Source: Mytilus trossulus (Eukaryota > Mollusca > Bivalvia > Mytilida > Mytilidae). From it: 64,000 nucleotides of DNA. Position numbers and translations under genes: made by a program. Below the pieces are notes generated by a model. The model saw only the letters and a program-made list of their open reading frames with translations, made no database searches and was not told the DNA's origin. Shown one piece after another: positions 33,971 through 46,886 of this stretch. The stretch is from contig NC_086374.1 of NCBI RefSeq assembly GCF_036588685.1, positions 36,448,886-36,512,885 on the forward strand, in the 5' to 3' direction. Within the stretch, counting starts at the first letter, position 1; every line of letters begins with the position of its first letter.

Positions 33971-35550
33971 AAACGGGAAAAATCTGATAAAAAATCTCTT
34001 GATCCTTATTTAAATAAATGTATGAATGTGGTAGATAAGAGAATATCACATTTTGAAAAGAATTTAGAAGTTAATAATAGAGTACATAAAACACGTATTT
34101 CGAGCATAAGAAATAAACTTCATATACTTTCAAAGCGGTTTGTGTATGTACCGGCCGACAAAGCAGCCAACAATGTGGTAGTGGTATGCCGTAACTACTA
34201 CACGGACGTTCTTAAGAATGAAATTTTAAATTCATCTACATTTAAGTCCATCCGCTCCACAGAGAGTCATATAGTAAACAAGCATATCACAACCACATCA
34301 AAGCTTAAGGCTTCTCCTGAACATTTGAAGGACCCTACTATGTATTGGCTCCCTGAACTACACAAAAAAAACCATTTAAATATCGTTTCATCTCGTTCTC
34401 TAGTGAGGGTTCTACAACTAATCTTTCAGTGCTCTTAACTAGTTCATTAACTGCTATTAAAGAGCTTATCATAAACTATTGTAATAAAATATATGAACAT
34501 AGTGGTATAAACCATTTTTGGAGTGTAAAAAAATCTTTGGATGTTTTAAATTAATTACGTGCTTTTGATGGTCCTTTTGATTCTGTTAATAGTTTTGATT
34601 TTTCTACTTTTTACACTACACTTCCACACTATCTTATTAAAAAAAAATCCTATTTAAATAAATGGTCGTTTGGTAAAGCTGAATGGAGATATATTTGCTG
34701 CAACTCATTTAAAGCCTTCTTCTTTAATAAGAAAGGTGAATATGCTAGATATACTTACTGGAGGTGTGATGAGATGATTGAAGCTGTTAATTTTCTCCTT
34801 GATAATATTTATGTACGTTTCGGCAACAAAGTTTATCGACAAGTTGTAAATATCCCCATGGGAACTAATTGTGCCCCTTTAATAGCAGACTTGTTTTTGT
34901 ACTGTTACGAATCACAGTTTATTACTAAACTCGGTAAAGACCCGTCGAAATTGCATTTAATTGATAAATTCAACAACACTTACCGTTATCTTGATGATAT
35001 TTTTTCGTTAAATAATCAAGAATTTTCTCAATATACTGCTGAAATTTACCCCAAGGAACTACTTTTAATAAATCAAATTTATTCGGTAATAACTGTCCTT
35101 TCCAGGATTTAGATATTTCGGTTTTAAACAGGAAATTCCACACTAAAATTTACGACAAAAAAGACGATTTTGCGTTCCCTATTGTTAATTTTCCATTTTT
35201 AGATGGTGAGTTCCTTTGACACCATCTTACGGTGTTTATATTTCACAACTTGTTCACTATGCCCGTGTCTTTGTGACGTTTTTGATTTTAACGCACGTAA
35301 CCTATGTTTTACTGGTAAATTATTAAACAAGGGACATCGTTACCATAAATTACTTAAAACCTTAACTAAATTTTTCCATAGATATAAAGATTTGGTATTA
35401 AAGTTTGGTTGTACCTGTAGAAAACTTATTTTAAACGGGATAGCACATCCTCATTTTTACGGAAATGTTAACCGTGCCCAGAAACGTAAACTTGTCGCTC
35501 CTTTAAATAAACTTATTCTAAAAGGTTACCTATTCAACACTGTAATATGA
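33971..35550 (+). pseudogene. Penelope-like reverse transcriptase, copy 2 (broken)
   Basis: The coding signal starts at or before 33971 (KREKSDKKSLD) and continues through VYVPADKAANN, TMYWLPELHK, an SFDF segment, IPMGTNCAPLIADLF (about 34852-34896) and the catalytic RYLDDI (about 34984), then a C-terminal basic region to 35550. Frames change near 34390 and after 35090, and a TAA at about 34552 interrupts the frame. No GIY-YIG endonuclease motif is visible. The IPMG..ADLF and YLDD signature fits Penelope-like elements; the assignment is from motif memory only. Confidence 0.78.
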
Positions 35551-35799
35551 TCATTGAATATTGTTTTTATTGGTATAAATATTGATTTTGTTATCAGTAA
35601 ATTAAAAGCTTACTAAATACTACTAGTATGTTATAGACATATGCATATTCATGGATCTACAATCTCTCGATACCTGTAACTTAGCATTATACTAGGTCAT
35701 GTTTTCTCTGGCTGTTTATGACGTCTTTACACTAAATCCATTGGATGTTGGATGTGTACGGATTGATAGTTTTGTCTTAGATGCATTATTTTTTTAATA

Positions 35800-36335
35800 G
35801 TTGTTAGCGGTTTCGAACTAGCTGTCATATAACTGCAAGTACTCTCAGATCTGTTCATTGTGTCTTTTTGTGTCGGGATGTATAAGGACCCAGCCACGTC
35901 CACTTTAATTTTAGTCCATCTGATGAGAAAGCATTTTTCAACTGTTTTTTATAGTTCGTTTTTATGTTTTACTGTTATACCACTGTCCCAGGTTAGGGGG
36001 TTGGGATCCCGCTTACATGTTTAACCCCGCCACATTATTTATGTATGTGCCTGTCGCAAGTCAGGAGCCTGTAAATTCAGTGGTTGTAGTTTGTGTATGT
36101 GTTACATATTTGTTGTTCGTTCCTTTTGTTTTTTTTACATAAATGAGGCCGTTAGTTTTCTCAATTGAATTGTTTTACATTTTCTTATCGGGGCCTTTTA
36201 TAGCTGACTTTGCGGTATGGGCCTTGCTCATTGTTGAAGGCCGTACGGTGACCTATAGTTGTTAAAATGTGTCATGGTTGTCTTTTGTGGATAGTTGTCT
36301 CATTGGCAATCATACCACATCTTCTCTTTTATATA
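35800..36335 (+). repeat. Dispersed repeat family B, long copy
   Basis: The stretch from 'ttgttagcggtttcgaac' to 'ggcaatcataccacatctt' matches 59740-60245 throughout, including 'gggatcccgct', 'tgtttaaccccgcc' and 'gccgtacggtgacctatagt'. It is the most complete pair of this family in the window. Confidence 0.8.
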
Positions 36336-37541
36336 TTGATGGATGCCCACAAAACCTAGAAAAATAATGTATCCTGTTTTATTTAATTAAACGTTATGAC
36401 CAACATAAATACATGTTTCTTGTGAAAAGGATTGATAAATCGTAGCTTGAAAAAAAAACACTCGGTTTGAACGATATATTCTCTAAAACTGTGTTTTAAT
36501 TGATAAGATGCTTGATTTCTTAATTGACTACTTATTTCTAACGTTTAGTGGACTGGGGTTTTTTTCGGCATCCCCATGTCGACCGACTGTGCTCCTCCAC
36601 TTGTCGACTTGTTTATTCATAACAGGATTACAATACACATGTGCTTCATAGGACGAATTAAAATAACCTCTCATTATCATTTAACTTTACTCTTTTCCAT
36701 ATGAATACAGTTTTCTCATTACAAAATTCAAAGTCACATATAAAATGTATCTTTCTCCTCGTTGAAGACATGATACAGTTAAGTCTGATTCGTTGATATT
36801 GACGCGCGTCTGGCGAACTTAACTATAACCCAGGAACCTTTGATAGCTATTGACTTATATATAGAAAATGAAAATGTGGGTCGGTTGAGAGCAAATGGAG
36901 TATATATCTCCCAGTTGATACTTTATTCCAGAGCTTGCATTCCTATCATGATGTACTTGGTAAAGGGTTTCTGCTCTCAAGGAAGCTTTAAAACTAAGCA
37001 TTCCAAGTGGTAAAGTTGAAATCATCCCGTAGAAATGTTACGAACGTCATCAAGAGTTGGTTGTACGTTATGGGATATAAGTTTCACAGACGATGGCGGG
37101 CATATTCTATTCTCATAACCACACTTTCTTTCTCAATTCGTCGAATATGAATAACTAAATTCGATTTACGACCGAATTTGTACATACATGACATGAACAA
37201 CCCGACGGATACAACATGGGTGCAGAATTCGCGCATCCTTCAATTCAAATGAGACACCCCTTTGTGTAAGTGTGATTCGTGTTGCTCGTTCTTTCATTCC
37301 ATTTCATTTTCTAATTAACACTGAATTGCAGTGATCAGCATGTACATCGCTGAAAGAGTTGCAAAAAGAGGCGAAATATACAAAAGAAATATTCAATCTC
37401 ATAACTCGAAATAACTCGACAACGCCATGTCAAAAAATTGATTGATTTTTTTCTACCTCATTTGTTTGATGAAAGAGCAGGAAAATGAAAATGAACGGCA
37501 CAGGAAAGGTTTTAAAACAGATTTATTGGAGACACTATTCT
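36336..37541. other. Non-coding, with a small retrozyme fragment
   Basis: A family-A fragment lies at about 36795-36855 ('gacgcgcgtctggcg' to 'aacctttgatagct'), lacking the hammerhead 5' half. Nothing else was recognised. Confidence 0.5.
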
Positions 37542-37963
37542 CACGGTGGGTATGGTTGTCCTGCGAGAGAACGTACTGTGCTGGTGATTTGGTCCTGACG
37601 GGTGCTGGTGGGTCCTGATTCTGTGCTGGTGGGTTTGTTTACATTGTATCAGAACGGCAATAAAACGACTGTTTTGTTGCTTATTTTTTCTCTGATGTGT
37701 CATAAGTACCATGCAAAGTATATTACAACAATATTATATTGCAAAAGTCGTGCAAGTTCGTTAAACGGAATTGTCCTGACGCTGTGCTGGTGATAAGAAA
37801 AACGGTCCTGGTTCTGTCCTCCTATGTCCTGACGCTGTGCTGGTGATAAGAAAAACGGTCCTGGTTCTGTGCTTTTATATTTTAGTTCAGGACCCACCAG
37901 CACCCGTCAGGACCGAATCACCAGCACAGTACGTTCTCTCGCAGGACAACCATACCCACCGTG
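37542..37963. mobile_element. 422-bp TIR element with 5-bp ATTCT duplication
   Basis: Terminal inverted repeats of 77 bp (starting CACGGTGGGTATGG) differ at one base. ATTCT flanks both ends (37537-37541 and 37964-37968). The interior includes two direct copies of a 53-bp unit (from 37773 and 37826) and many GTGCTGGTG/GGTCCTG motifs. No transposase is encoded. The TIR identity points to recent activity. The 5-bp duplication does not settle the superfamily. Confidence 0.9.
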
Positions 37964-38104
37964 ATTCTATAATAATGAAATTTTGATTTATTCAAAACAA
38001 TAAGACTTTTCTACCAATGGACTATTCACTTTTGGCACATCTTTTCAAAATTTGCGTTTAAAATGCTGTTCAGTAACGTATTTGAAATTACCTTCCAACT
38101 GCTT

Positions 38105-38262
38105 TTTGATTTGAACGCGACTGATGAATTTTATGAAGACTAAACGTGCATCTAGTTTATTATAAGCCTTGTATTTTTGACAAATTCCAAGAACCTCTAG
38201 ATCGCTGTCTCTGCTAGTGGACGTTTCAACCACAAGTACCAAGTACCAATGTGTCGACATTA
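38105..38262 (+). mobile_element. Degenerate family-A fragment
   Basis: 'gaagactaaacgtgcatct' followed by 'tctctgctagtggacgttt' and 'accaagtaccaa' is a diverged piece of the retrozyme unit without a usable hammerhead. Confidence 0.55.
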
Positions 38263-40394
38263 TTTATGGATTGTTTTTGAGCTGCATCAACATGCAGCTT
38301 ACACTGCAATTGAAATTTTGTTTTTATGTTTTTTAAATAATTACACGAGTTATTGTTTATACTTTATCATTTACTTAAACATTTAAAATGTAAATTGGAC
38401 GACATTTAACTTTTAATTACTATTTATTTGCATGCAGCAAGCTTTGTTAATGGATATATTTTTATATTCGATGAAAAGCTACTTTGACCGTATGTAGTAG
38501 TATGTTTGTCAACATGCCGAATCAAAATAAAGTTTTACTTACTTATGTAGTTCCATGAAACATCATTGTTAAAACAAATATTCTGTAATGAACTGTTTAT
38601 AAGATATTGAATTATTCAATTCAACATCCAGGCAAATATTACCATATATTTGACCCAACTTTTCCAATTCTATATATGATATGCAGTTAACTTCGTCTTA
38701 AGTGGGCTCGCAGGTCTAAATCATTTTTTTTAATTTATATAATATAAATATTTCTATAAAAGAACTTTATTTTATACTTAATAGAAAAATGAAATAAAAA
38801 AATTGGGGTCACAGTTCATTTACGCTCACAATCTGCCTTCGAAAGAAGCATACATTTTTGTTAATGTCTTATTTTTCTGTTGAATTAATAGGAGAAATAG
38901 CGGTAATATCGAAATAAAAAAAGAACCAAATTACAGAAATCGCTTAAATTTTACGATTATTTAGTTAAAGTACAGCTTATTCGAAAACAACAATAAAAAA
39001 AAAGGTCATCGATGAGTTGAAAAAGATATTTCAATTGTAATGTAAAAAAATGGCATTTTTGCACCAAAGGGAGATAATTTGGAGCTTTTTAATGATATAT
39101 ACATTGTAAAAGTCACCTGGGGCCAACACTTATTGAATTTTTGGAATTATTTTTGAACTATATGATAAAGTAACAACTACTTAAGGTAATTAATAAAATG
39201 TGTAATGAAAAATAAAGGTCTAATTTTTTTTCTGAAAACCTTATACCCGCGAGCTTCCTTAAATTAGTTTTTAGGGGAAATGTTTTGCTTTGATATATTA
39301 AAAAACTAATTGCATACACGTATACACTTTGGGGAAGATCTAGAAAGAAAGGGAATATCTTCGAGAGCCTTTAAAACAATGGACAAAACGTGCAACTTTA
39401 ATTTATGAAAAGTGGTAAAATTTAAATGCTTGTTTCAGAAAGTATATTTCATAATTACCTTATGCATGTTGGTTTTCCTTGACCTAGATTGAAAATGACT
39501 TATTAATTCTACCTAATATAAATAATTTTAAACCAGGCAAACACATTTGTTGCTGAAAAAAATTCCTGTGGATTCATTATTATTCGTAGAATACCAACTT
39601 TCGTGGATTCGTTGGTATAGGGAACGAATGCCAAATTGTATGTAGGCTTATATGAAGACTTCGACAAAGGCGCGAAATTAAATATCGATGAATATGTAGG
39701 TTGTCTTTCGTTCAGGAAAATTGGTACCAACGAAAATAAATGAATCCAGACTAGTAGGATTCGTACAAACATTTTATTTGCTTAAAATTCAATTAGCAGG
39801 ATCCAGACAAACAATTACTAGAATAAAATCAGAACTAATATTCTATTTTGTTACAAATCATTGTTTGGTGCCAAATGAAGATGGAATAAAGGAAAACCAC
39901 ATTAACAAATCTTAAATCTAGCAAAGAAATTAAGGTCATTTTTCATATTATTATGTTTCTATGGTGCTCTGGATACAAAACTGTTCCCTTTATTTAGATT
40001 ATGATTTATTTTTACATTTAAGCTAAGATAATCAACATACCATGGCAACATAGCACAACAGGGGCAATATTCTAAAATAAATACCATCTTTTTATAATTT
40101 TTATTGATATCGTCAATGTAGAGAAATGGTAGACATATACGGATTAAAGATGCCTTCTGCTCTTTATTACGATTCCACAAAAAAATTTCAAACCATCACT
40201 TCATTTCAGCCTATAGGTAAATTTGCAAACGGTAAGTACAAGGCGTGAGGATCATAACATTAAACATAACACATACGCCATGAAGTATATCGTGTCCGTA
40301 AAAAATAAAACTATCACTCAATTAAAATTTTCTAATTCTTGAGTGGTCAGTGAACTGTTCAGCACGTTAGTTGTAAAAAAAGTTCTTTTATTAT
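38263..40394. other. Non-coding stretch
   Basis: No gene is supported. The frames at 39509-39772 (minus) and 39959-40180 (minus) show no domain. Confidence 0.45.
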
Positions 40395-40800
40395 TAATAA
40401 ATTTGAGAATGGAAATGGGGAATGTGTCAAAGAGACAACAACCCGATCAAATAAAAAAACAACAGCAGAAGGTCACCAACAGGTCTTCAATGTAGCGAGA
40501 AATTCCCGCACCCGGAGGCATCCTTCAGCTGGCCCCTAAACAAATATATACTAGTCCAGTGATAATGAACGCCATACTAATTTCCAAATTGTACACAAGA
40601 AACTAAAATTAGAATAATACAAGACTTACAAAGGCTAGAGGCTCCTGACTTGGGACATGCGCAAAAATGCGGCGGGGTTAAACATGTTTGTGAGATCTCC
40701 CCCTCCCCCTATACCTCTAACCAATGTAGAAAAGTAAACGCATAACAATACGCACATTAAAATTCAGTTCAAGAGAAGTCCAAGTCTGATGTCAGAAGAT
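40395..40800. repeat. Dispersed repeat family E, long copy
   Basis: It begins 'gagaatggaaatggggaatg', includes 'cttcaatgtagcgagaaatt' and 'catccttcagctggcccc', and continues with 'ggctcctgacttgggacatg' and 'gcggggttaaacatgt'. The first part matches 22780-22950. Confidence 0.7.
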
Positions 40801-41035
40801 GTAACCAAAGAAAATAAACAAAATGACAATAATACATAAATAACAACAGACTACTAGCAGTTAACTGACATGCCAGCTCCAGACTTCAATTAAACTGACT
40901 GAAAGATTATGATTTCATCATATGAACATCAGGCACAATCATTTCAGTTAGGGGTTTAGTATCATACCATCATAACATATATGAGAAGAACATAACCCGT
41001 GTCATGCCAACAACTGTTTTAATAATAAATGTGTT

Positions 41036-42665
41036 TAGTTCCGATGCAAAGACCTTATCAGTGACTCAATATTAACGCCAAAATATGCAATCTTTAATGA
41101 TTTGACAACAGTATCGTAATTATATCCCTTCTTAATAAGTCTATTCAAAGGTTTTGTAAGTTTCTGAGGTTAATATTGGATGTGAAAAACCTGGACGTAT
41201 TAGAAGTCTGCATGTTGAGCTATATTTACGAATGATGTCTTTATACCGATGATAAAATTTAGTAAATGTTTTGACTAGTTTGTGATATCGAAAGCCCTGG
41301 TGTAATAATTTTTCAGCAATACATAAATTTCTCTCGTAAAAATCTAAAACATTGTTACATACACGAGCGAATCGTACAAGTTGAGATATATAAACACCGT
41401 AAGATGGTGACAAGGGAACGTCAACATCTAAAAGCGGATAATTAACGATAGGAAATGAAAAATCATCCCTTTTATCATAAATTTTAGTATTCAGCTTTCC
41501 GTTAGTGATATAGATATCAAGATCGAGAAAAGGGCAGTTGTTATTGTTAGTAATAGCTTTATTTTAAAGTAAGTTCAACAGGATAAATTGCATTAATATA
41601 CATACTGAAGTCGTCATTATTGAGAGCCAAAATATCATCCAAATATCTAAAAATATTATTAAATTTGTTTATCAGATGTTGTTTCGATGGGTCTTTGCTT
41701 ATTTTTGTCATAAATTGTAACTCATAACAATAAAAAAACAGGTCCGCAATAAGTGGTGCACAGTTAGTCCCCATTGGAATTCCGATAATCTGACGATATA
41801 TGGAATCCCCAAAGCGAACAAAAATGTTATCTAGTAAAAATTCAAGGGCATATATAGTATCAAAGCTTGTCCAATTAACATAGTTTTTTTGTTTATTGCT
41901 ACTAAAAAATGACCTAAAAGAGTTTGAACATATATATTCACATTCTGATTTTTTGAATGCCCATTTAATTAGGTGTGTGATTTTTTTCTTAATGAGAATG
42001 TGAGGCAATGTGGTATACAGGATAGAAAAATCAAAACTTTGAACAGATTCAAAATCACCAATATAAGCATGCAATTTATCAAGTACTTCCCACGAGTTCT
42101 TGACACTCCAAAAGTAATTTAATCTACTATTTTTAAAGGCCTTATTTGAACAATTTATTATCAGGTTTTTAATTGTACCAAGTGTGCTGGTAAGAAGAAT
42201 AGACAATTTAGTAGTTGAACAATGGCTTGAAGACGAAATAAATCTATATTTGTAAGGGGTTTTGTGTAGCTCCGGAAGCCAATATATAGTTGGAACTTTC
42301 ATTGTATTTGGCTCTGCTTGTAAAGCGGTGGCTAAAATTTTATGTTTGTTACAGATTTCGTTTTCTGAAAATGGAGTCAGTTGGAATGTTGGTGAATTGG
42401 TGATTTCCTTTTTCAGAACCTCAATGTAAAATTTACGTCAAACAATAATAATATTATTAGCAGCTTTATCGGACGGGACAAAAACAAATTCCTTGGCTAG
42501 TTCTTTTAGTTTATGTTTGATACGAGAAATAGGTTTATTTTGGTTATTGTTAATAGTAAAATGTTCATTCAAATGTTGAATACGTATATCAACTATCTTC
42601 ATTACTGAATTAAAAAAAGAGTCCAAAGATTTTTTGTCAGCTTTTTCCCGTTTTATCCATTTCAT
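41036..42665 (-). pseudogene. Penelope-like reverse transcriptase, copy 3 (broken)
   Basis: On the minus strand the order is KREKADKKSLD, FVFVPSDKAANN (42440-42665), TIYWLPELHKTPYKYRF..., SFDFSILYTTLPH, IGIPMGTNCAPLIADLF and RYLDDI (41559-42302), then NNVLDFYERNLCIAEKLLHQ-type and RPGFSHP sequence (41141-41413) and a short tail to about 41036. Frameshifts at about 42305-42440, 41560 and 41140 break it. It is the best-preserved RT core of the three and aligns with 33971-35550. Confidence 0.8.
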
Positions 42666-43592
42666 ACAGTAAGTTATACACTTCTGTTATTCTAATTCAA
42701 TTGTTAAACAGTTTATGTAATTACCCTTTTGGCATATACGTCAAATATTTCTAGAAAACTAAAGAAGGCCATAGTGGAAATAAAAAGGAAATTAATTTCT
42801 CTTAAATTTGACGATAAATCTTATAATATGTACATTTTCTTTCTTTTCATTTATTTCTGGTTGGTACAAACTTATCTAAATACTTATACAATCCATCAAA
42901 ATGACATGTGATTGATTGATAATTATTAGACTAATGAATAAGTCACCGTTTTTGCAATAAACTATTGTATTTATTATGTCAAAGTAGATAATCTATAGTA
43001 TCATAGCATAGTACTTCAATGTATTTAATTATCAGGGTCTACCTTTTTGTACCAATTTTAATCAGTTCGTTTCTTTTGTTCTGAATAAGGTCAACGACCG
43101 TGTTTGTCCAATAGTAATAGTAATTGAATGACATTTAACGTTACATACTTCACACCTTCAGATGCACATTTTGACAAATAATATCTGTTTATTGCATTTT
43201 TAATATATGAAAAATAAAATGATTGATAATGAATACGTTGTAGCAAATATATAACCGCCCAAGTCCGAAAGTTAAGATATTCCAAGACAAGGAATCATAT
43301 CTTACTAAACGGAGATGCATTCCTTATTTGAAACGATTTCCCATATTCATCACAAGGAATTTCAAAAATAGATACGTATTAACATGCAGAAACGATTTAC
43401 TGAGATATCATCTGGAACGTACAGCTGTCATCTAGTAGAGACAAGTGTTTATATCAATACAATAGACGGTATAATTGTTACGCCATCAGATGCACATACA
43501 AACAAATATCGTATATTCAGTGAAGTCCATTTCCAGTTTATGTCCAAACCTGATAATAAAATCAAAAAAGATTTAAATAGTTATCAAAGGTA
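42666..43592. other. Non-coding stretch
   Basis: Short frames at 42729-42911, 43091-43285 and 43384-43593 lack recognisable features. Confidence 0.45.
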
Positions 43593-43790
43593 GCAGGATT
43601 ATAATACGTCAAACTCGCATTTCGTTTACATAAGACTCATCAGTGACGCTCAGATTGAAATAGTTTTAAAACCAAACAAGTATAAAGTTGAAGAGCATTC
43701 AAGACCCAAAATTCCAAACAGTTATGCCAAATACACTAAGGTAATCTATTCCCGGGATAAGAAAATCTTTAGTTTTTCGAAAATTCATAG
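43593..43790 (-). mobile_element. Retrozyme fragment (family A)
   Basis: On the minus strand a hammerhead relic (about 43606-43650) keeps CTGATGAG and GAAA, but stem II (GTCT...AAAC) and stem III (ATGC/GAGT) contain mismatches. The unit is truncated at about 43790. Confidence 0.75.
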
Positions 43791-45352
43791 TTTTGTAAGC
43801 AGGTAAATTCTATAAGTTGTTTTCCTCTTATAGCTGATGTGTTTCTCTGGGTTGAAGTTTGCAACCCGGACTTGTTTTCTCTCAATCGAATAAATTCCTT
43901 ATTTTGAAAGATTTGTAATGTTTTATCACTGCAAATTTCATTAAAACAAACTACGTTCGTTGTTGCATTTATCAAAGTAATGGACTGCAATGCTGATGAT
44001 ATCATCGAAGACTTACTGGGCATAATACTTTATAAATAACGGGCGTCCAAATTGTTTTCTTGTTTTTCCTAAACCAGGTACATGTAAGCTCAAACATCAA
44101 TATTTAAACACGAGTGATGTATGAATACGAAGAAACGTTATGATCGGGTTATATGACAAAATAATACTTGGCTTAGTAAATTAAGGTAAACTTTTGTCAG
44201 TGAGTTATAATTTTAGTTTCTAAATCACTTCTTAATTAATCAGAGAGTACTAAAAATAGTTGTAATCATTCATTAGTGTCAAAGAAATGACTGCTCAGCT
44301 GATAACAACCGTAATGAGTGCTCTCAATCAAGTGTTAATAAATGAAAATAAAACCGTATAATTTTGGTTCGTCCGAAGCCCTTTCATTAACCTTCACCAG
44401 GAAATTTCAAACCTAAACTGTCCACAAGCAGCGATATCAACGAATGGTATTTATTTCATTTAAGGACTTCAGTTTTCTACTTCAGATGCTAATTTAGATA
44501 AATCTCTTCAATGGTGAGTGAGGAAATTTATATGAAAACAGCTGATTTAACCGAAAAGGAACAAGGTTTAGCCAAACCAGATATGAAACCAAAGACAACA
44601 TGAAAGAGACAATACTTTGAAATTATTTTAGTTTCTGCATCCTCTGCTCTGTTTCACCAACAAACCACCAGTTTTCCGATGACGATTCATGTATTGATTA
44701 GAAATAATAATTTACAATGAAACAATAATAATTTCTAAAATGAAATTCGCAATTCTACACTGGATCAACTCAATTATCAGAGACAGAGTATAATCTCATG
44801 AAACAAATGTACAATATAGAATCTTGCAATAACAAAGATAAAAACAGTTTGTGAATAAGTAGGGTTGCAAGAATAAACATTCTGAAAAATACACCAAAGA
44901 AAATAAATATGGAAAAATACAATTACGAAAATATGGATAAAATATTAATTTCCCATAAGAAGAAGCCATGCAACAAACCATATGACCATAGCAATATAAG
45001 ATGAATATATATGAGAAGACTGCAAACATTGGCGATAAAACAACTAAAGCTATAACATAAAAAAGACACATTAATTATGTTGGTCTAATCAGAGTTGTAC
45101 AGAACTACACATTGTTTGTTATTTTGTAGTGTTAAAAGGGTTAACACTCCACTAGAATAAACTTATGTTGGACATCTATCGTAGTTGTATAGTTGGTAAG
45201 AAAATGCCTAAACAGGCATGCAAAGCCAAAAATCTTATTTAAAGAAGAATGACAAGGGAAAATCCAACACATGTTAGATTAAATGATTGTTTAAGTATTT
45301 GTAAAAAATATTCATAGACCAATACAGTACGAACTAAAGAAAAAAAGGCAAG
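43791..45352. other. Non-coding stretch
   Basis: The minus frame 44796-45071 (91 codons) is hydrophobic with scattered Cys but has no splice or promoter context; it is not called. Confidence 0.4.
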
Positions 45353-45560
45353 ACAAATAAAGGCAACAGCAGTATACCGCTGTTCAAAACTCATATATCC
45401 ATGGACAAAAAACCAAAAACGGGGTAACAAACTTAAACCGAGGGAAACGCATTAGATATAAGAGGAGAACAATGACACAACACTGAAATGTAACACACAC
45501 AGAAACGGACCAAGCATCAGACAAAATCCCACGAGGATAACAAATATAACATCAAAACCA
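45353..45560 (+). repeat. Dispersed repeat family D, copy 2
   Basis: It matches 19220-19425, starting at 'aataaaggcaacagcagtat'. Confidence 0.65.
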
Positions 45561-46099
45561 AATACATGAATTTGGGATAGACAAGTACCGTGACACGTCT
45601 TATTGCAATGTGCATTTACACTCAAAATAAGAGAAAACATACGACGCAACTTTAAAATGTAATACACACAGAAACAAAAATTGGTAAAACGTGCACAGTG
45701 TTCAAAGGGGAATAATTCATATAATATTACTATTTTTATGGACACTATCTTTAAAATAATTCACACATTGATAGAAAAAAAGAATGGCTATTATAAAGCT
45801 TTTTATAACTGTAAACACTAATTGTAATCGTAAACGTATTCTGACAGAAGTCTAATGATTACTAGCCTTTTGTAAGACTATATACATGGCTTTTCTTGCT
45901 TGCTGTACAAGGTGTGCTTTAGCTGAATTAGCGTCATTAAAATTACCGTTACATGAAAATATAATACGAATTTAAAATTTGTAAAAATATTTAGGCTTTC
46001 ACCACTATATTTAAAGTTCATATTATCTGTGTTTAGTCTAATTATGAAAATTTTACAATTTTTGTATAAAATATATTTACTTGCATTTTCCAGGTTTGA

Positions 46100-46886
46100 C
46101 TATACAAGTACATGGCATTTAATGGGGCTTGTAACTCTGCTGCAGAATCGGCTAAAACTATCCTCTGCATACAATAACAAATTTAAACGCAAATATACAG
46201 CGACTTCATCAGTATAAAGAAGACGTGCTGCAATACTCAAATAAACTAAACCATTATATGAATGTGACAGATTTTCTCCTTGGCGTATACCAACATTGGA
46301 TTTTAAAAAATTTGAACAAGAGTTACCTTGTCTCACACAAGACTTTGCATTGTTATACATACTGTTTATAATCTTAAACATTTGCCATCAATGGTACATT
46401 TTAACAGTTTTTGCCATAAATATACTCTTCTGACAGAGTCAAAAGTTTTTCAATAGTCAACAAATACATCATACAATTTTCGACCTCTATGTAAGACCCC
46501 CCATGTAAGTATAAATCAATCAAGCATTTCAAATTAAAAATATGATCTGTCGTTCTATATCCTTTACTGAACCCTGATTGTTCTTCATACAATAAACCAG
46601 AATTTTCTGAACATGTATGAAGCCTATTATTCGAAATGCAAGTAAATAGTTTACCATAACTACTTAAAATAGTAATACCACGATCATTTGGATTACCTTC
46701 ATTTCTAAATATTGGACATATATAACCTTCTGACCAACTATCAGATAGAATACCACTGTGAAATACAATATTAAATATTCTTACAAAAACAGGCATTAAC
46801 CTTACTGTAGCATATTTCAAAAATTCATTCAGTATAGGATCACCGCCACATACTTTATTATTTTTCAATGATTTGACAGTATACAA
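46100..46886 (-). pseudogene. LINE-type reverse transcriptase fragment
   Basis: Minus-strand frames at 46401-46886 and 46100-46381 carry RT motifs in order: LKNNKVCGGDPILNEFLK, SWSEGYICPIF, RGITILSSYGKLF, EEQSGFSKGYRTTDHIF, then VGIRQGENLS. The F/YADD catalytic motif is represented by a degenerate LLYAEDSF. A frameshift at about 46390 and internal deletions break it. It resembles non-LTR (CR1/RTE-like) polymerases; no endonuclease domain or tail was found. Confidence 0.8.

Noticed and set aside
44796..45071. Hydrophobic Cys-containing minus-strand frame, possibly a membrane or secreted peptide
   Set aside because: No splice site, promoter or domain; AT-rich sequence often yields such Phe/Leu/Tyr-rich frames.
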